Positions 34,645-43,196 of a DNA stretch of 64,000 nucleotides are shown here, piece by piece. The stretch spans positions 455,705 to 519,704 of the forward strand of contig NZ_JAFBEA010000002.1 in NCBI RefSeq assembly GCF_016908515.1, read 5' to 3'. The first letter of the stretch is position 1. The number at the start of each line of letters is the position of its first letter. The notes beneath the pieces are model-generated. The model had not been told where the DNA came from. It searched no databases and saw only the letters and a program-made list of their open reading frames with translations. The position numbers were made by a program, and so were the translations under genes. This DNA comes from Virgibacillus halotolerans. GTDB lineage: Bacteria > Bacillota > Bacilli > Bacillales > Amphibacillaceae.

Positions 34645-35315
34645 TGGAAGCGATCAATAACGAGGAAAGAAGTTCATTGAAAAACATCGTCATACAGGAA
34701 ATCAAGCAATATATTATCGATCAAGGGTTAAAGGCGGGGGATAAATTCCCAACTGAGCGAAAGCTAACCGAGATGTATGGTGTAAGTCGTTCGGTTATCA
34801 GAGAAGCATTGAGCTATTTGGAAAATACCGGTGTGATCCGCACGAGACAAGGGCAGGGTGCGTTTCTAAATAAGACGAATATGAGCCACTTATTGGAGAA
34901 TTTCTTTTTTCTATGGAAAATCAATGGTGGTGACATCGCGGAAATTCAATCTCTACGTCTCATCTTTGAAACGGCGGCAATTGATGAAATGGGTAAAGAT
35001 AATAGAGAAGAAAATCTTGCAGTTCTTAGATCAGCGATTAAAAAAGGGGAGAAGGCAGAGACGCCGGAAGCTTACCGGGATGCAGATATGACTTTTCATG
35101 TTGCGCTTCTGAAAGCGACAGGAAATAGTTTGTTTATCCAAATGTCCCATGTCGTAACGGAGTACTTTTTCGCTTCACCCGACATTGATCTAACAGTTGC
35201 GGAGTATCAACAGGTGACTGCTGAACACGCGGCTATTGTGAGGGCAATTGCAGCTGGAGAAAAGGATCATGCGAAAGCACTGTTAACCCAGCATATGCAA
35301 AACATAAAAAGTTAG
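34644..35315 (+). CDS. GntR-family regulator, FadR subfamily (second of tandem pair)
   Basis: A 223-residue relative of the preceding protein with the same layout: helix-turn-helix near residues 25-75 (ERKLTEMYGVSRSVIREAL) and an FCD domain with DADMTFHVALL. It starts at GTG, 7 bases after AGGAGGGGAGG, with a one-base overlap, so translation is coupled. The pair may form heterodimers or share the nan operators, or the second may answer to a different ligand such as ManNAc-6-phosphate. Confidence 0.85.
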   Translation: MEAINNEERSSLKNIVIQEIKQYIIDQGLKAGDKFPTERKLTEMYGVSRSVIREALSYLENTGVIRTRQGQGAFLNKTNMSHLLENFFFLWKINGGDIAEIQSLRLIFETAAIDEMGKDNREENLAVLRSAIKKGEKAETPEAYRDADMTFHVALLKATGNSLFIQMSHVVTEYFFASPDIDLTVAEYQQVTAEHAAIVRAIAAGEKDHAKALLTQHMQNIKS

Positions 35316-35326
35316 GAGGCTGGTCG

Positions 35327-36196
35327 ATGACTTATTATTTAGCAATTGATGTTGGTGGCACATTTATCAAATACGGAAAAGTAAATACGGATGGGCAACT
35401 TTTTTCAAAAAATCAACTCGCAACCCCATACAACGAACAGGCTGCGATTGTAAGCACCGTACATGAAATCGTAACAAGGACAATAGCGGATGAAGGTAAG
35501 CCGTCAGGAATCGGCATCAGTACAGCAGGTGTAGTAGATACGGATTCAGGGGAAGTTATTTATGCGGGACCGACAATTCCCAATTACAACGGTACGAATT
35601 TTAAACAGTATTTAGAAGCCACTTTTAATATTCCAGTGACCGTCAATAATGATGTAAATGCTGCCTTACTAGGTGAGCAATGGCAGGGGGCGGCAAAAGA
35701 TCAATCCGATGTTTATTGTATTACCTTAGGAACAGGGATTGGTGGCGCCTATTTCCATAATCAACTTGTAACGGGGACAGGTTCTAAAGCTGGAGAAGTT
35801 GGTTATTTACTATATGATCAGCAAACGCAAACGACTTATGAACAACGTGCTTCTACAAGTGCATTAAAAGAGCGGGCAGAGCAAGAGTATGGCAAATCGG
35901 TTAACCTGATTGAACTGTTTTCAAGTGCGAAGGCAAACGAGGCTGCGTCCAATCGGATCATTGATGCGTGGGCAAGAGATATCGCTGCAGGACTAGCCCA
36001 AATCATTATTATTGTGGATCCAAAGTTGCTATTGATTGGTGGCGGTATTTCCCAACAAGGTGATTTTTTACTGGGAAAAATAGCGAGATATATCGATGAT
36101 TTTTTACCGGAAAATTTCAGTCAGACCGAACTGAGATGTACCGCATTAGGTAATGATGCGGCACTATTAGGTGCAGTATCACATTATTTTAACTAG
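35327..36196 (+). CDS. nanK: ROK-family N-acetylmannosamine kinase
   Basis: A 289-residue ROK kinase. The ATP-binding start is [12 protein letters not shown] (residues 5-16) and the catalytic Asp is in [12 protein letters not shown] sugar-binding Glu follows the [12 protein letters not shown] loop, in [10 protein letters not shown]. The zinc-binding cysteine motif CxCGxxGC of many ROK proteins is absent. In this cluster it would phosphorylate ManNAc from sialic acid. Glucokinase-like activity is an alternative. Confidence 0.83.
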   Translation: MTYYLAIDVGGTFIKYGKVNTDGQLFSKNQLATPYNEQAAIVSTVHEIVTRTIADEGKPSGIGISTAGVVDTDSGEVIYAGPTIPNYNGTNFKQYLEATFNIPVTVNNDVNAALLGEQWQGAAKDQSDVYCITLGTGIGGAYFHNQLVTGTGSKAGEVGYLLYDQQTQTTYEQRASTSALKERAEQEYGKSVNLIELFSSAKANEAASNRIIDAWARDIAAGLAQIIIIVDPKLLLIGGGISQQGDFLLGKIARYIDDFLPENFSQTELRCTALGNDAALLGAVSHYFN

Positions 36197-36207
36197 GAGG
36201 TTTTTCC

Positions 36208-36882
36208 ATGCTAAATACAGTAAAAGGAAAGTTAATCGTTTCTTGTCAGGCGTTATCTGATGAACCGTTACATAGTTCATTTATCATGTCAAAAATGGCA
36301 CTTGCAGCCAAAGAAGGTGGAGCAGCAGGAATTCGCGCCAATTCGCAGGCTGATATTATAAAAATAAAAGAAGAAGTGGATCTGCCTGTTGTCGGTATTG
36401 TGAAGCGGGATTACGAGGGTAGCCCGGTTTATATTACAGCAACGTTTAAAGAAATAGACGAATTAATTGCAAGTAACTGTGAAATGATTGCGATGGATGC
36501 AACAGATTTGCCCAGACCAAATGGTATCTCACTAAAACAGCTGGTTGATTACGCGAAGGAAAAAGCACCTGGCGTTCAGTTGATGGCTGATATCGCAACG
36601 CTTGAAGATGCGATAGAGGCTGGAAAATTAGGATTCGATTGTATTTCAACGACATTGCATGGCTATACTGTGGGCACGTCCGCACACAAATTATATGATA
36701 ACGATTTTCAGTTTTTAAAAGACGTATTAGATTCAGTATCCATCCCGGTTATTGCCGAGGGGAATGTGCAAACGCCGGAAATGTTTAAACGATGTATGGA
36801 AATTGGTGCTTATTCCGCGGTTGTCGGTGGCGCAATTACACGACCAAAAGACATTACGAAAAGGTTTGTGGATGTACTGTAA
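36208..36882 (+). CDS. nanE: N-acylglucosamine-6-phosphate 2-epimerase
   Basis: A 224-residue TIM-barrel epimerase. [14 protein letters not shown] (residues 8-21), [17 protein letters not shown] and [10 protein letters not shown] are NanE signatures. It converts ManNAc-6-phosphate to GlcNAc-6-phosphate, the step after NanK. The nagA and nagB genes needed to reach fructose-6-phosphate are not in the window. An AGGAGG site precedes the ATG, and a terminator follows. Confidence 0.95.
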   Translation: MLNTVKGKLIVSCQALSDEPLHSSFIMSKMALAAKEGGAAGIRANSQADIIKIKEEVDLPVVGIVKRDYEGSPVYITATFKEIDELIASNCEMIAMDATDLPRPNGISLKQLVDYAKEKAPGVQLMADIATLEDAIEAGKLGFDCISTTLHGYTVGTSAHKLYDNDFQFLKDVLDSVSIPVIAEGNVQTPEMFKRCMEIGAYSAVVGGAITRPKDITKRFVDVL

Positions 36883-36891
36883 ATGATAGAA

Positions 36892-36943
36892 CGATCTATT
36901 TCAACTTATATGTTGGGAAAGATCGTTTTTTGTTTGGACACAC
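36892..36943 (+). terminator. Rho-independent terminator after nanE
   Basis: AACGATCT (36892-36899) pairs with AGATCGTT (36932-36939) with an inner CAAC/GTTG stem, followed by TTTTG. Confidence 0.8.
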
Positions 36944-36978
36944 TTTTTGACGTTTTAAGAGACGAAAAGATCATCATC

Positions 36979-37008
36979 TGATATAATGACTAGAAGTTAG
37001 TATCTAGT
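36979..37008 (+). promoter_or_regulatory. Extended -10 promoter and operator-like repeat before acyl-CoA synthetase
   Basis: TGATATAAT (36979-36987) is an extended -10 box. Just after it, ACTAGA (36989-36994) and TCTAGT (37003-37008) form an inverted repeat with an 8-base spacer, a likely site for a repressor not encoded nearby. Confidence 0.5.
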
Positions 37009-37030
37009 ACTAAAGGTGAGGATGATAGAA

Positions 37031-38605
37031 ATGAATAGACAAGAATTGATTGCTCCGGAAGAATATAATATTGCAATGGAAATAGAAAAATACGCGAAAG
37101 AACCAGAGCGTATGGCGGTGCTTTGGGAAAATGATCAAGGTGATAAACGAAGTATTACTTATAAAAAGTTAATGGAAAATGCGAATCAGATCGGTAATGT
37201 TTTTCTAGAAAACGGACTAAAAAAAGGCGACAAGCTGTTGGTCATGATGCCGCGCGTGATTGAAACGTATGAAGTGTATATCGCAGCATTGAAAACTGGG
37301 ATTATTCTTATTCCTAGTTCAGAGATGCTTCGAACAACAGATCTCCAATATCGAATCACACACGGGGAAGTAAGTGGTATTGTGAGCTATGGTACCTTTA
37401 CTGAGCAATTTAATGGTATTGAACAGTGGCAAACATTAAAGAAATTTGCTGTCGGTGAAAAAATAGCAAGTACTGGTTGGAAGTCTCTCGATCAGTTGAA
37501 GACAACTGCCTCTGATCAATTGGACATGGTTGAAACAAGTCGGGATGATATCGCATTTCTACCTTATACATCAGGAACAACGGGTAATCCGAAAGCAGTT
37601 ATGCACACACATGGATGGGGATATGCACATCTGAAAACTGCACCAGTAAATTGGTTAAGCATTCGTGACGGGGATACCGTTTGGGCGACAGCGGCTCCAG
37701 GCTGGCAAAAGTGGGTGTGGAGTCCATTTCTTTCTGTGCTAGGATCAGGAGCAACTGGATTTGTCTATGCTGGTAAATTTGATCCGAAGGTATATTTGCA
37801 ATTATTGCAGGATCGCTCAATCAATGTGCTTTGCTGTACACCAACGGAATACCGGTTAATGGCGAAAGTCGACAATTTAGGAGCGTATCAGCTACCGGCT
37901 TTGCATAGTGCGGTATCTGCAGGTGAACCGTTAAACAGGCAAGTCATCGATCAATTTGAAAAGTATTTTGGTCTAACGGTTCGAGACGGTTTTGGGCAAA
38001 CAGAAAACACGTTGCTGCTCGGATTTTTAAAAGGAATGAAGGTAAAACCGGGGGCGATGGGTAAACCAACACCAGGTAATGACGTACAATTAATCGATGA
38101 AGACGGTCAACCGGTTGCAGTGGGAGAAGTAGGAGATATTGCTATTCCACTGGATACGCCGGCCTTGTTTAAAGGATATTACAAAGATCCTGAACGGACG
38201 AAAAAGTCACAGCGAGGTAATTTTTATGTGACAGGCGATCAGGCATCCCTAGATGAGGAAGGCTATTTTTGGTTTGAAGGTCGAAACGACGATATTATTG
38301 TTAGCTCTGGTTATACGATTGGCCCGTTTGAGGTGGAAGATGCATTAACCAAACATGAAACAGTAAAGGAATGTGCTGTTGTTGCCAGTCCAGATGAGAT
38401 TCGCGGCAATGTGGTCAAAGCGTTTATTGTACTGCAGGATCATGTGGATGCATCGAATCCGAATTTAATAAAAGAACTGCAAAATCATGTTAAACAAAAT
38501 ACAGCACCATATAAATATCCAAGGAAAATTGAATTTATTAATGAGTTGCCAAAAACATCATCAGGCAAAATACGTCGGATTGAATTAAGAAAACGGGAAA
38601 AATAA
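37031..38605 (+). CDS. Acyl-CoA synthetase (AMP-forming)
   Basis: A 524-residue ANL-superfamily ligase similar to B. subtilis YtcI and medium-chain acyl-CoA synthetases. The AMP motif is YTSGTTGNPKAVMHTH; other landmarks are DGFGQTEN, YVTGDQASLDEEGYFWF and the catalytic lysine in PKTSSGKIRR near the C-terminus. It activates a short- or medium-chain acid with ATP and CoA. The ATG at 37031 lies 9 bases after GGTGAGG. The gene has its own promoter and terminator. Confidence 0.88.
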   Translation: MNRQELIAPEEYNIAMEIEKYAKEPERMAVLWENDQGDKRSITYKKLMENANQIGNVFLENGLKKGDKLLVMMPRVIETYEVYIAALKTGIILIPSSEMLRTTDLQYRITHGEVSGIVSYGTFTEQFNGIEQWQTLKKFAVGEKIASTGWKSLDQLKTTASDQLDMVETSRDDIAFLPYTSGTTGNPKAVMHTHGWGYAHLKTAPVNWLSIRDGDTVWATAAPGWQKWVWSPFLSVLGSGATGFVYAGKFDPKVYLQLLQDRSINVLCCTPTEYRLMAKVDNLGAYQLPALHSAVSAGEPLNRQVIDQFEKYFGLTVRDGFGQTENTLLLGFLKGMKVKPGAMGKPTPGNDVQLIDEDGQPVAVGEVGDIAIPLDTPALFKGYYKDPERTKKSQRGNFYVTGDQASLDEEGYFWFEGRNDDIIVSSGYTIGPFEVEDALTKHETVKECAVVASPDEIRGNVVKAFIVLQDHVDASNPNLIKELQNHVKQNTAPYKYPRKIEFINELPKTSSGKIRRIELRKREK

Positions 38606-38616
38606 GTGATGAAATA

Positions 38617-38660
38617 GATATGGTTTTTTCCATTTGGGGAAGGCCATATCTATTTTATAT
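38617..38660 (+). terminator. Rho-independent terminator after acyl-CoA synthetase
   Basis: ATAGATATGG (38617-38626) pairs with CCATATCTAT (38647-38656), with a further inner stem and TTTTAT after it. Confidence 0.75.
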
Positions 38661-38722
38661 AGCCATCATCTGGTGGAGATGGGCGATAATATGAAGTAGT
38701 CGAGCACCACCATGAGAAAAAC

Positions 38723-38758
38723 GAAAAGAGAACTTCATCCAAGTGAAGTTCTCTTTTC
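38723..38758. terminator. Strong hairpin terminator for manA, bidirectional
   Basis: A perfect 15-bp stem (38723-38737 with 38744-38758) with a 6-base loop. It has TTTTC on the plus side and CGTTTTTCTC on the minus side, 5 bases after the manA stop. Confidence 0.88.
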
Positions 38759-38763
38759 AATTA

Positions 38764-39711
38764 TTATGGATAGGAAACAATTAGGCAAAGGCTACCAGCA
38801 AAGTGTAAATCTGCTGATCCGTGTGGGACAATAAAGTGGTCGCCCTTTTTAAGTTGGTAGGACGCTTCACCTGTTGCAAGTGAACCTGCGCCTTCAATGA
38901 CACTCATAAGTATAAAATTTCTTTCCATTGGAAAGGTGGCCTTACCATCAATATCCAATTTTAGAACGGAGAAGTATTCTGCTTCTACAAATGTGGTTAT
39001 CTCTGCATCTTCAATGGAGGCATAACTCGCATCGATTTGTGCCTCTTGATGTGGAATGGTACTCACATCCATTGCTTTTTCTAGGTGTAGTTCACGCTTG
39101 TTTCCATCCTGGTCTGTGCGATCATAATCATACACCCGGTAAGTTGTATCCGAATTCTGCTGTGTTTCAAGTACAAGTGTGCCCTCGCAAAGCGCGTGAA
39201 TCATCCCGCTTGGTAAGTAGAAAAAGTCACCAGGCTTAATTGGGACGCGGCGCAACAATGTATCCCATTCTCCGTTCTCTACCATTTTTGCAAATGCTTC
39301 TTTTGTTTGCGCATGATGTCCGTAAATGATTTCGGCGCCCTCTTTGCAGTCAATAATATACCAGCATTCTGTTTTACCAAGTTCTCCATTCTCATGCTCA
39401 GCGGCATAAACGTCATCGGGATGAACTTGGACAGATAAATCAGTGTTGGCATCGAGTATTTTTGTTAATAGAGGAAAGACATTACTATCATAATCACCGA
39501 ATAATTCCCGGTGTTGATCCCATAATTCGATTAATGATTTTCCAGCATAGGCTCCGTTTTCCACTATAGAAGGTCCATTCGGATGTCCGGAAATTGCCCA
39601 GCATTCGCCAGTATGGTCAGATGGGATCTCGTATCCGAAATTATCCTTCAGGGCAGTACCACCCCAAATGCGTTCCTGGAAAACTGGTTTTAAAAATAGA
39701 GGTTGCTTCAT
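38764..39711 (-). CDS. manA: Mannose-6-phosphate isomerase, class I
   Basis: A 315-residue cupin-fold type I phosphomannose isomerase, the short Bacillus form. Signatures are FQERIWGGTAL (11-21), LSVQVHPDD with zinc ligands (near 92-100), KTECWYII and FYLPSGMIHAL. It interconverts mannose-6-phosphate and fructose-6-phosphate. It is not part of the sialate route as such, but lies near those genes. A good ribosome site (GGGAGGAAA) precedes the ATG. Confidence 0.93.
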   Translation of the reverse strand: MKQPLFLKPVFQERIWGGTALKDNFGYEIPSDHTGECWAISGHPNGPSIVENGAYAGKSLIELWDQHRELFGDYDSNVFPLLTKILDANTDLSVQVHPDDVYAAEHENGELGKTECWYIIDCKEGAEIIYGHHAQTKEAFAKMVENGEWDTLLRRVPIKPGDFFYLPSGMIHALCEGTLVLETQQNSDTTYRVYDYDRTDQDGNKRELHLEKAMDVSTIPHQEAQIDASYASIEDAEITTFVEAEYFSVLKLDIDGKATFPMERNFILMSVIEGAGSLATGEASYQLKKGDHFIVPHGSADLHFAGSLCLIVSYP

Positions 39712-39993
39712 GTTATTTCCTCCCGCAATGTTTGTTCTTTATTCAATATAAAACATGAGAGAGTGTTTGTCTAATCAATGTATGGAAACTTGTACCGGGA
39801 AAAATACTGTAAATCATAACTTTACAATGCAAATTTCCCGTTTCACTTTATGACAAACCGGGAATAAGTAATCATTCGCTATTTTTATAATCAAAATGAT
39901 ACGAATTGCAGCAAATAATTGGGTTTTATATGAATTAATAAATTCAAGCCACGATATGATGTGAATAACAAGCATTTACTATCTTTTGTGGAA

Positions 39994-40022
39994 TTGCTAT
40001 CTTTGGATCACTTTGATATAAA
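39994..40022 (+). promoter_or_regulatory. Promoter of the second APC permease gene
   Basis: TTGCTA (39994-39999) and TATAAA (40017-40022) are spaced by 17 bases, 34 bases before the ATG. The rest of the 345-base gap before it shows no supported gene. Confidence 0.55.
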
Positions 40023-40056
40023 AGAGAGATAGAAAAATAATAAAGGAGCATCATTC

Positions 40057-41514
40057 ATGGAGGAACGTACGAAACTGAAGAAAACATTAAAGCCAAGTTG
40101 GGTTTGGGCGATTGCGTTAGGGTCTTCGATTGGTTGGGGCGCTTTTGTACAACCAACGGTTTGGATGAAAGACGGCGGGCCACTCGGTGTGATCATTGGC
40201 TTTTTAATCGGAGCGGCACTGATGATGCTTATTGCGGTCAGTTATGGCTTTTTAATTAAAAGTTTTCCAGTATCTGGCGGCGAGTTTGCATATGCATTCG
40301 TAAGTTTAGGAAGAACACACGCATTTATTTGTGGTTGGTTTTTAACGCTTGGTTACATATGTATTGTTGCACTGAATGCATCTGCATTCGCACTCATGTT
40401 TAAATTTATATTTCCAAAGTTGATTGAACATCTACCTCTGTATCAAATCGCAGGTTGGGATGTTTATGGAATGGAAGTTATTATAGCATCTGTTGTGCTG
40501 CTCATATTCGGTTATATCAATGTTCGTGGAACAGGTTTATCCGGAAGAATGCAATTTATTTTCTGTGTAATTATGTTAGTCGGTGTTGCTGGCTTGACAC
40601 TTTTAATTGGTGGAAGCCCTGAATCGACATTGGAAAATGTGAAACCATATTTTCCTTCAAACACAACGACCTTTGCGGCAATTATTTCTATCGTTGCGAT
40701 TGCACCTTGGGCCTACGTTGGTTTTGACAATGTCCCACAAGCAGCGGAGGAATTTAATTTTTCTTCCAAAAAAGCATTTTCATTAATTATTTTAGCGATT
40801 CTATTTTCTGCATTATTATATAGTTTTATGATTATCGCGACATCCATGGCGGCTCCTTGGGAAGCGTTAGTAGCGGAAGGACATATTTGGGGAACTGCAA
40901 TCGCCGTGCAAGATGTACTAGGCACAATGGGGCTCGTTATTTTAGCAGTCGCATTAAGTATGGGAATTTTTACGGGGTTGAATGGATTTATTATTTCTTC
41001 CAGCCGTTTGCTTTTTGCAATGTCCCGTGCAAAGATAATTCCGGAAATATTCTCGAAGGTACATCCAAAGTATAAGACACCATATGTTGGTATTCTATTT
41101 ACTTCCGTTCTTGCAATGTTTGCGCCATGGTTTGGTCGAGAGGCATTGCTATGGGTAGTAGATATGTCATCCATTGGGGTATCGATTGCTTACTTCTATA
41201 CCTGTTTTACCGCGAATTCAATTTTTAAATGGTCAATGGGTACAGGATTTAATCCAGGAAGACATGTGATTGCACCTGGCAAAAAAATTATCGCGATTGT
41301 TGGTATGCTCGCAAGTCTGACTTTTATTGGTTTGTTACTTGTCCCAGGCTCACCAGCATTTCTTGGAATTGAGTCAAGAATTGCCTTGATTGCTTGGATT
41401 GTTCTCGGTGTTGTATTCTATCTGATAAAACGAACCGAGTTCATGAAAATCCCAACCGAAGAATTAAACTACTTAATTCTTGGTAATAAAAAAATTGATG
41501 TAGAGAATGAATAA
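40057..41514 (+). CDS. APC-superfamily amino acid permease (paralogue of 16646-18157)
   Basis: A 485-residue membrane protein with about 12 hydrophobic segments. It shares long stretches with the permease at 16646-18157, including GPLGVIIGF, PVSGGEFAYA, CGWFLTLGY and FGREALLWVVDMSS, so the two are close paralogues. SIGWGAFVQP is the unwound helix-1 substrate site. The substrate is unknown. It has its own promoter and terminator, and no metabolic gene is adjacent. Confidence 0.87.
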   Translation: MEERTKLKKTLKPSWVWAIALGSSIGWGAFVQPTVWMKDGGPLGVIIGFLIGAALMMLIAVSYGFLIKSFPVSGGEFAYAFVSLGRTHAFICGWFLTLGYICIVALNASAFALMFKFIFPKLIEHLPLYQIAGWDVYGMEVIIASVVLLIFGYINVRGTGLSGRMQFIFCVIMLVGVAGLTLLIGGSPESTLENVKPYFPSNTTTFAAIISIVAIAPWAYVGFDNVPQAAEEFNFSSKKAFSLIILAILFSALLYSFMIIATSMAAPWEALVAEGHIWGTAIAVQDVLGTMGLVILAVALSMGIFTGLNGFIISSSRLLFAMSRAKIIPEIFSKVHPKYKTPYVGILFTSVLAMFAPWFGREALLWVVDMSSIGVSIAYFYTCFTANSIFKWSMGTGFNPGRHVIAPGKKIIAIVGMLASLTFIGLLLVPGSPAFLGIESRIALIAWIVLGVVFYLIKRTEFMKIPTEELNYLILGNKKIDVENE

Positions 41515-41524
41515 TAGACAAGTG

Positions 41525-41564
41525 AGAGGCTTTGTCACCCAAAAGCGGCACAAAGCCTCTTTTC
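41525..41564 (+). terminator. Rho-independent terminator after the second APC permease gene
   Basis: AGAGGCTTTGT (41525-41535) pairs with ACAAAGCCTCT (41550-41560), followed by TTTC. Confidence 0.85.
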
Positions 41565-41595
41565 TAATCGTATGTTTTTCCTGAAGTGCTATAAT

Positions 41596-41759
41596 GAAAA
41601 TAGCATACTTTCAAGACGGGGATGCACGCCTATCCAAAAATTGTCGCATCCCATTATCGTGATTGATCGTTTGCTCAATTGCAGACAAAGGATATAAAAA
41701 ATGACAGTGGAAAAGTCATCAGCGAAACAAAAAATGTTTTAATTGAAGTAGACAAATGA
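41596..41759 (+). pseudogene. Possible broken small gene before cutC
   Basis: One frame from ATG 41596 reads MKIAYFQDGDARLSKN and soon stops. Another frame, open to a TGA at 41757, reads KNDSGKVISETKNVLIEVDK. Both look protein-like, and a frameshift or small deletion could have split one gene. TATAAT at 41590-41595 might be a leftover promoter. The family is not recognised. Confidence 0.25.
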
Positions 41760-41797
41760 TCATTGTCTTCGAAACTTGTAAAAAGGGAGAAACGAAT

Positions 41798-42478
41798 ATG
41801 TTAATAGAAGCTATTGTACAGAATGCGGAAGAAGCGAAACAGGCAGAACAACTTGGTGCGGATCGGTTGGAATTAGTGTCAGCGATGCTAGAGGGTGGTT
41901 TAACGCCAAGCTATGGAACGATTAGGCAAGTGTTAAATAGTGTTTCGATCCCGGTTCAGGTGATGATCCGTCCACACAGTTATCATTACGACTATGGTGC
42001 AGGCGATTTAGAGGTTATTCATGGGGATGTAGAGAATGTATTAGCGCTTGGTGGTACTGGAATTGTTTTCGGTGCCCTGCAAGCGGATAACACAATAAAT
42101 GAACGTGTTTTAGCGAATGTGGCTGGAATTTCCGACGCATTAGATATCACGTTTCATCGCGCCTTTGACGAGGTGCCGTCACAGCAGGATGCCTATCATA
42201 TATTGACAAAGTATAAACAACAGGTAAAGCGTATTTTAACTTCTGGAGGCGCAGTCAATTGTGATGCAGGAAAAGAGGGTCTAAGGACATTGGTGAAGCT
42301 GCAAAAAGAAACAAATGGGCCGAAGATCTTGCCTGGTGCAGGAATGACACCGGATAATATCAATAGAATACATGAAACAGTTCAAGCGGATCAATATCAT
42401 TTTGGAAAAGCACTTAGAAAAAATGCATCTTTCGCAAACGGATTTGATGAAATAGCATTTTCGAAAGTGAAAAAATAA
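41798..42478 (+). CDS. cutC: CutC family protein
   Basis: A 226-residue TIM-barrel protein. The N-terminal IEAIVQNAEEAKQAEQLGAD and RLELVSAMLEGGLTPSYG segments, MIRPHSYHYDY and the C-terminal ILPGAGMTPDNI are CutC signatures. It was first linked to copper tolerance; its biochemical role is unsettled. The ATG at 41798 follows AAAAGGGAG; an ATG 14 codons upstream is rejected. No copper gene is near. Confidence 0.9.
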   Translation: MLIEAIVQNAEEAKQAEQLGADRLELVSAMLEGGLTPSYGTIRQVLNSVSIPVQVMIRPHSYHYDYGAGDLEVIHGDVENVLALGGTGIVFGALQADNTINERVLANVAGISDALDITFHRAFDEVPSQQDAYHILTKYKQQVKRILTSGGAVNCDAGKEGLRTLVKLQKETNGPKILPGAGMTPDNINRIHETVQADQYHFGKALRKNASFANGFDEIAFSKVKK

Positions 42479-42584
42479 GCTACTAGAAGATATCAGAAGT
42501 TCTTTCCGGTGCAAATATTTGAATCAATTTCGTCACTTAAAATCTATGTGCGTAAGTCTGAACTATTTGGATGTGTGCTAAAAC

Positions 42585-42712
42585 CGTTGATTTCCACTGC
42601 AGGCGGACGCTTTCCGCGGGCACGGCTTCAGCCACCTTGAGAAACCCACACTAAGGGGTCTTCAGACACGTGCTGTTCCCGCTGGAGTCGCCGCCTTCCG
42701 TTTCAATCAACG
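42585..42712. repeat. Intergenic palindromic repeat, copy B
   Basis: CGTTGATT (42585-42592) and AATCAACG (42705-42712) are inverted ends. The interior has GCTTTCCGCGGGCACGGC and TTCCCGCTGGAGTC, shared with the other copies. No coding potential. Confidence 0.75.
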
Positions 42713-42851
42713 ATGTAGTGCTCCGAATTAATGAATGATTAAATGATGGTGTATATTAAATTCGGGCTATGGATAAGTTGAAGTGCTTATGAAATTGGCT
42801 CCGATGAACCAAAACAGTAATACAAACAGCTGAAAATGAAAAACAAACCTA

Positions 42852-42969
42852 GCAAATGGAATATGCGAGACTCCAGCGGGATGAGAGGCCTAGATGAGAC
42901 CCCCCCCGCAGAGCGTTAGCTCAAGGAGGCTCATCAGCCGCCCGCGGAAAGCGAGCGTATTCCATTTGC
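42852..42969. repeat. Intergenic palindromic repeat, copy C
   Basis: GCAAATGGAATATGC (42852-42866) and GCGTATTCCATTTGC (42955-42969) are inverted with one mismatch. The interior holds GACTCCAGCGGGA, GCCTAGATGAGACC and GAGGCTCATCAGCCGCC, in the opposite orientation to copy B. A run of nine C lies at 42899-42907. Confidence 0.8.
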
Positions 42970-43060
42970 GGCAATCGAAGATAATATTTTGCCTCCACCC
43001 CTTTTTTCCAAACATTTCAAGGTTATGGAAAAAACTTTTGAAACGTTACACTAGTACACA

Positions 43061-43092
43061 CCACACGTGAGCTTAAAACGTGTGGTTTTTTT
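43061..43092 (+). terminator. Strong terminator between cutC and prkA
   Basis: CCACACGT (43061-43068) pairs with ACGTGTGG (43078-43085), followed by seven T. No gene lies directly before it; cutC ends 582 bases upstream with two repeats in between. It might end cutC transcription or attenuate prkA. Confidence 0.8.
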
Positions 43093-43196
43093 ATAGGGAA
43101 ATATAAAGCTTGTCGTCTGACCGTGCGAATAGGTGACATGATGGCTGCTCTCTTTGCATAAGCTTTATTAATTGTGGCATATATGGAGGGATTTGC

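Noticed and set aside
40713..41174. Long antisense open frame in the second APC permease gene
   Set aside because: It is the shadow of a membrane-protein gene with a clear family match on the other strand.
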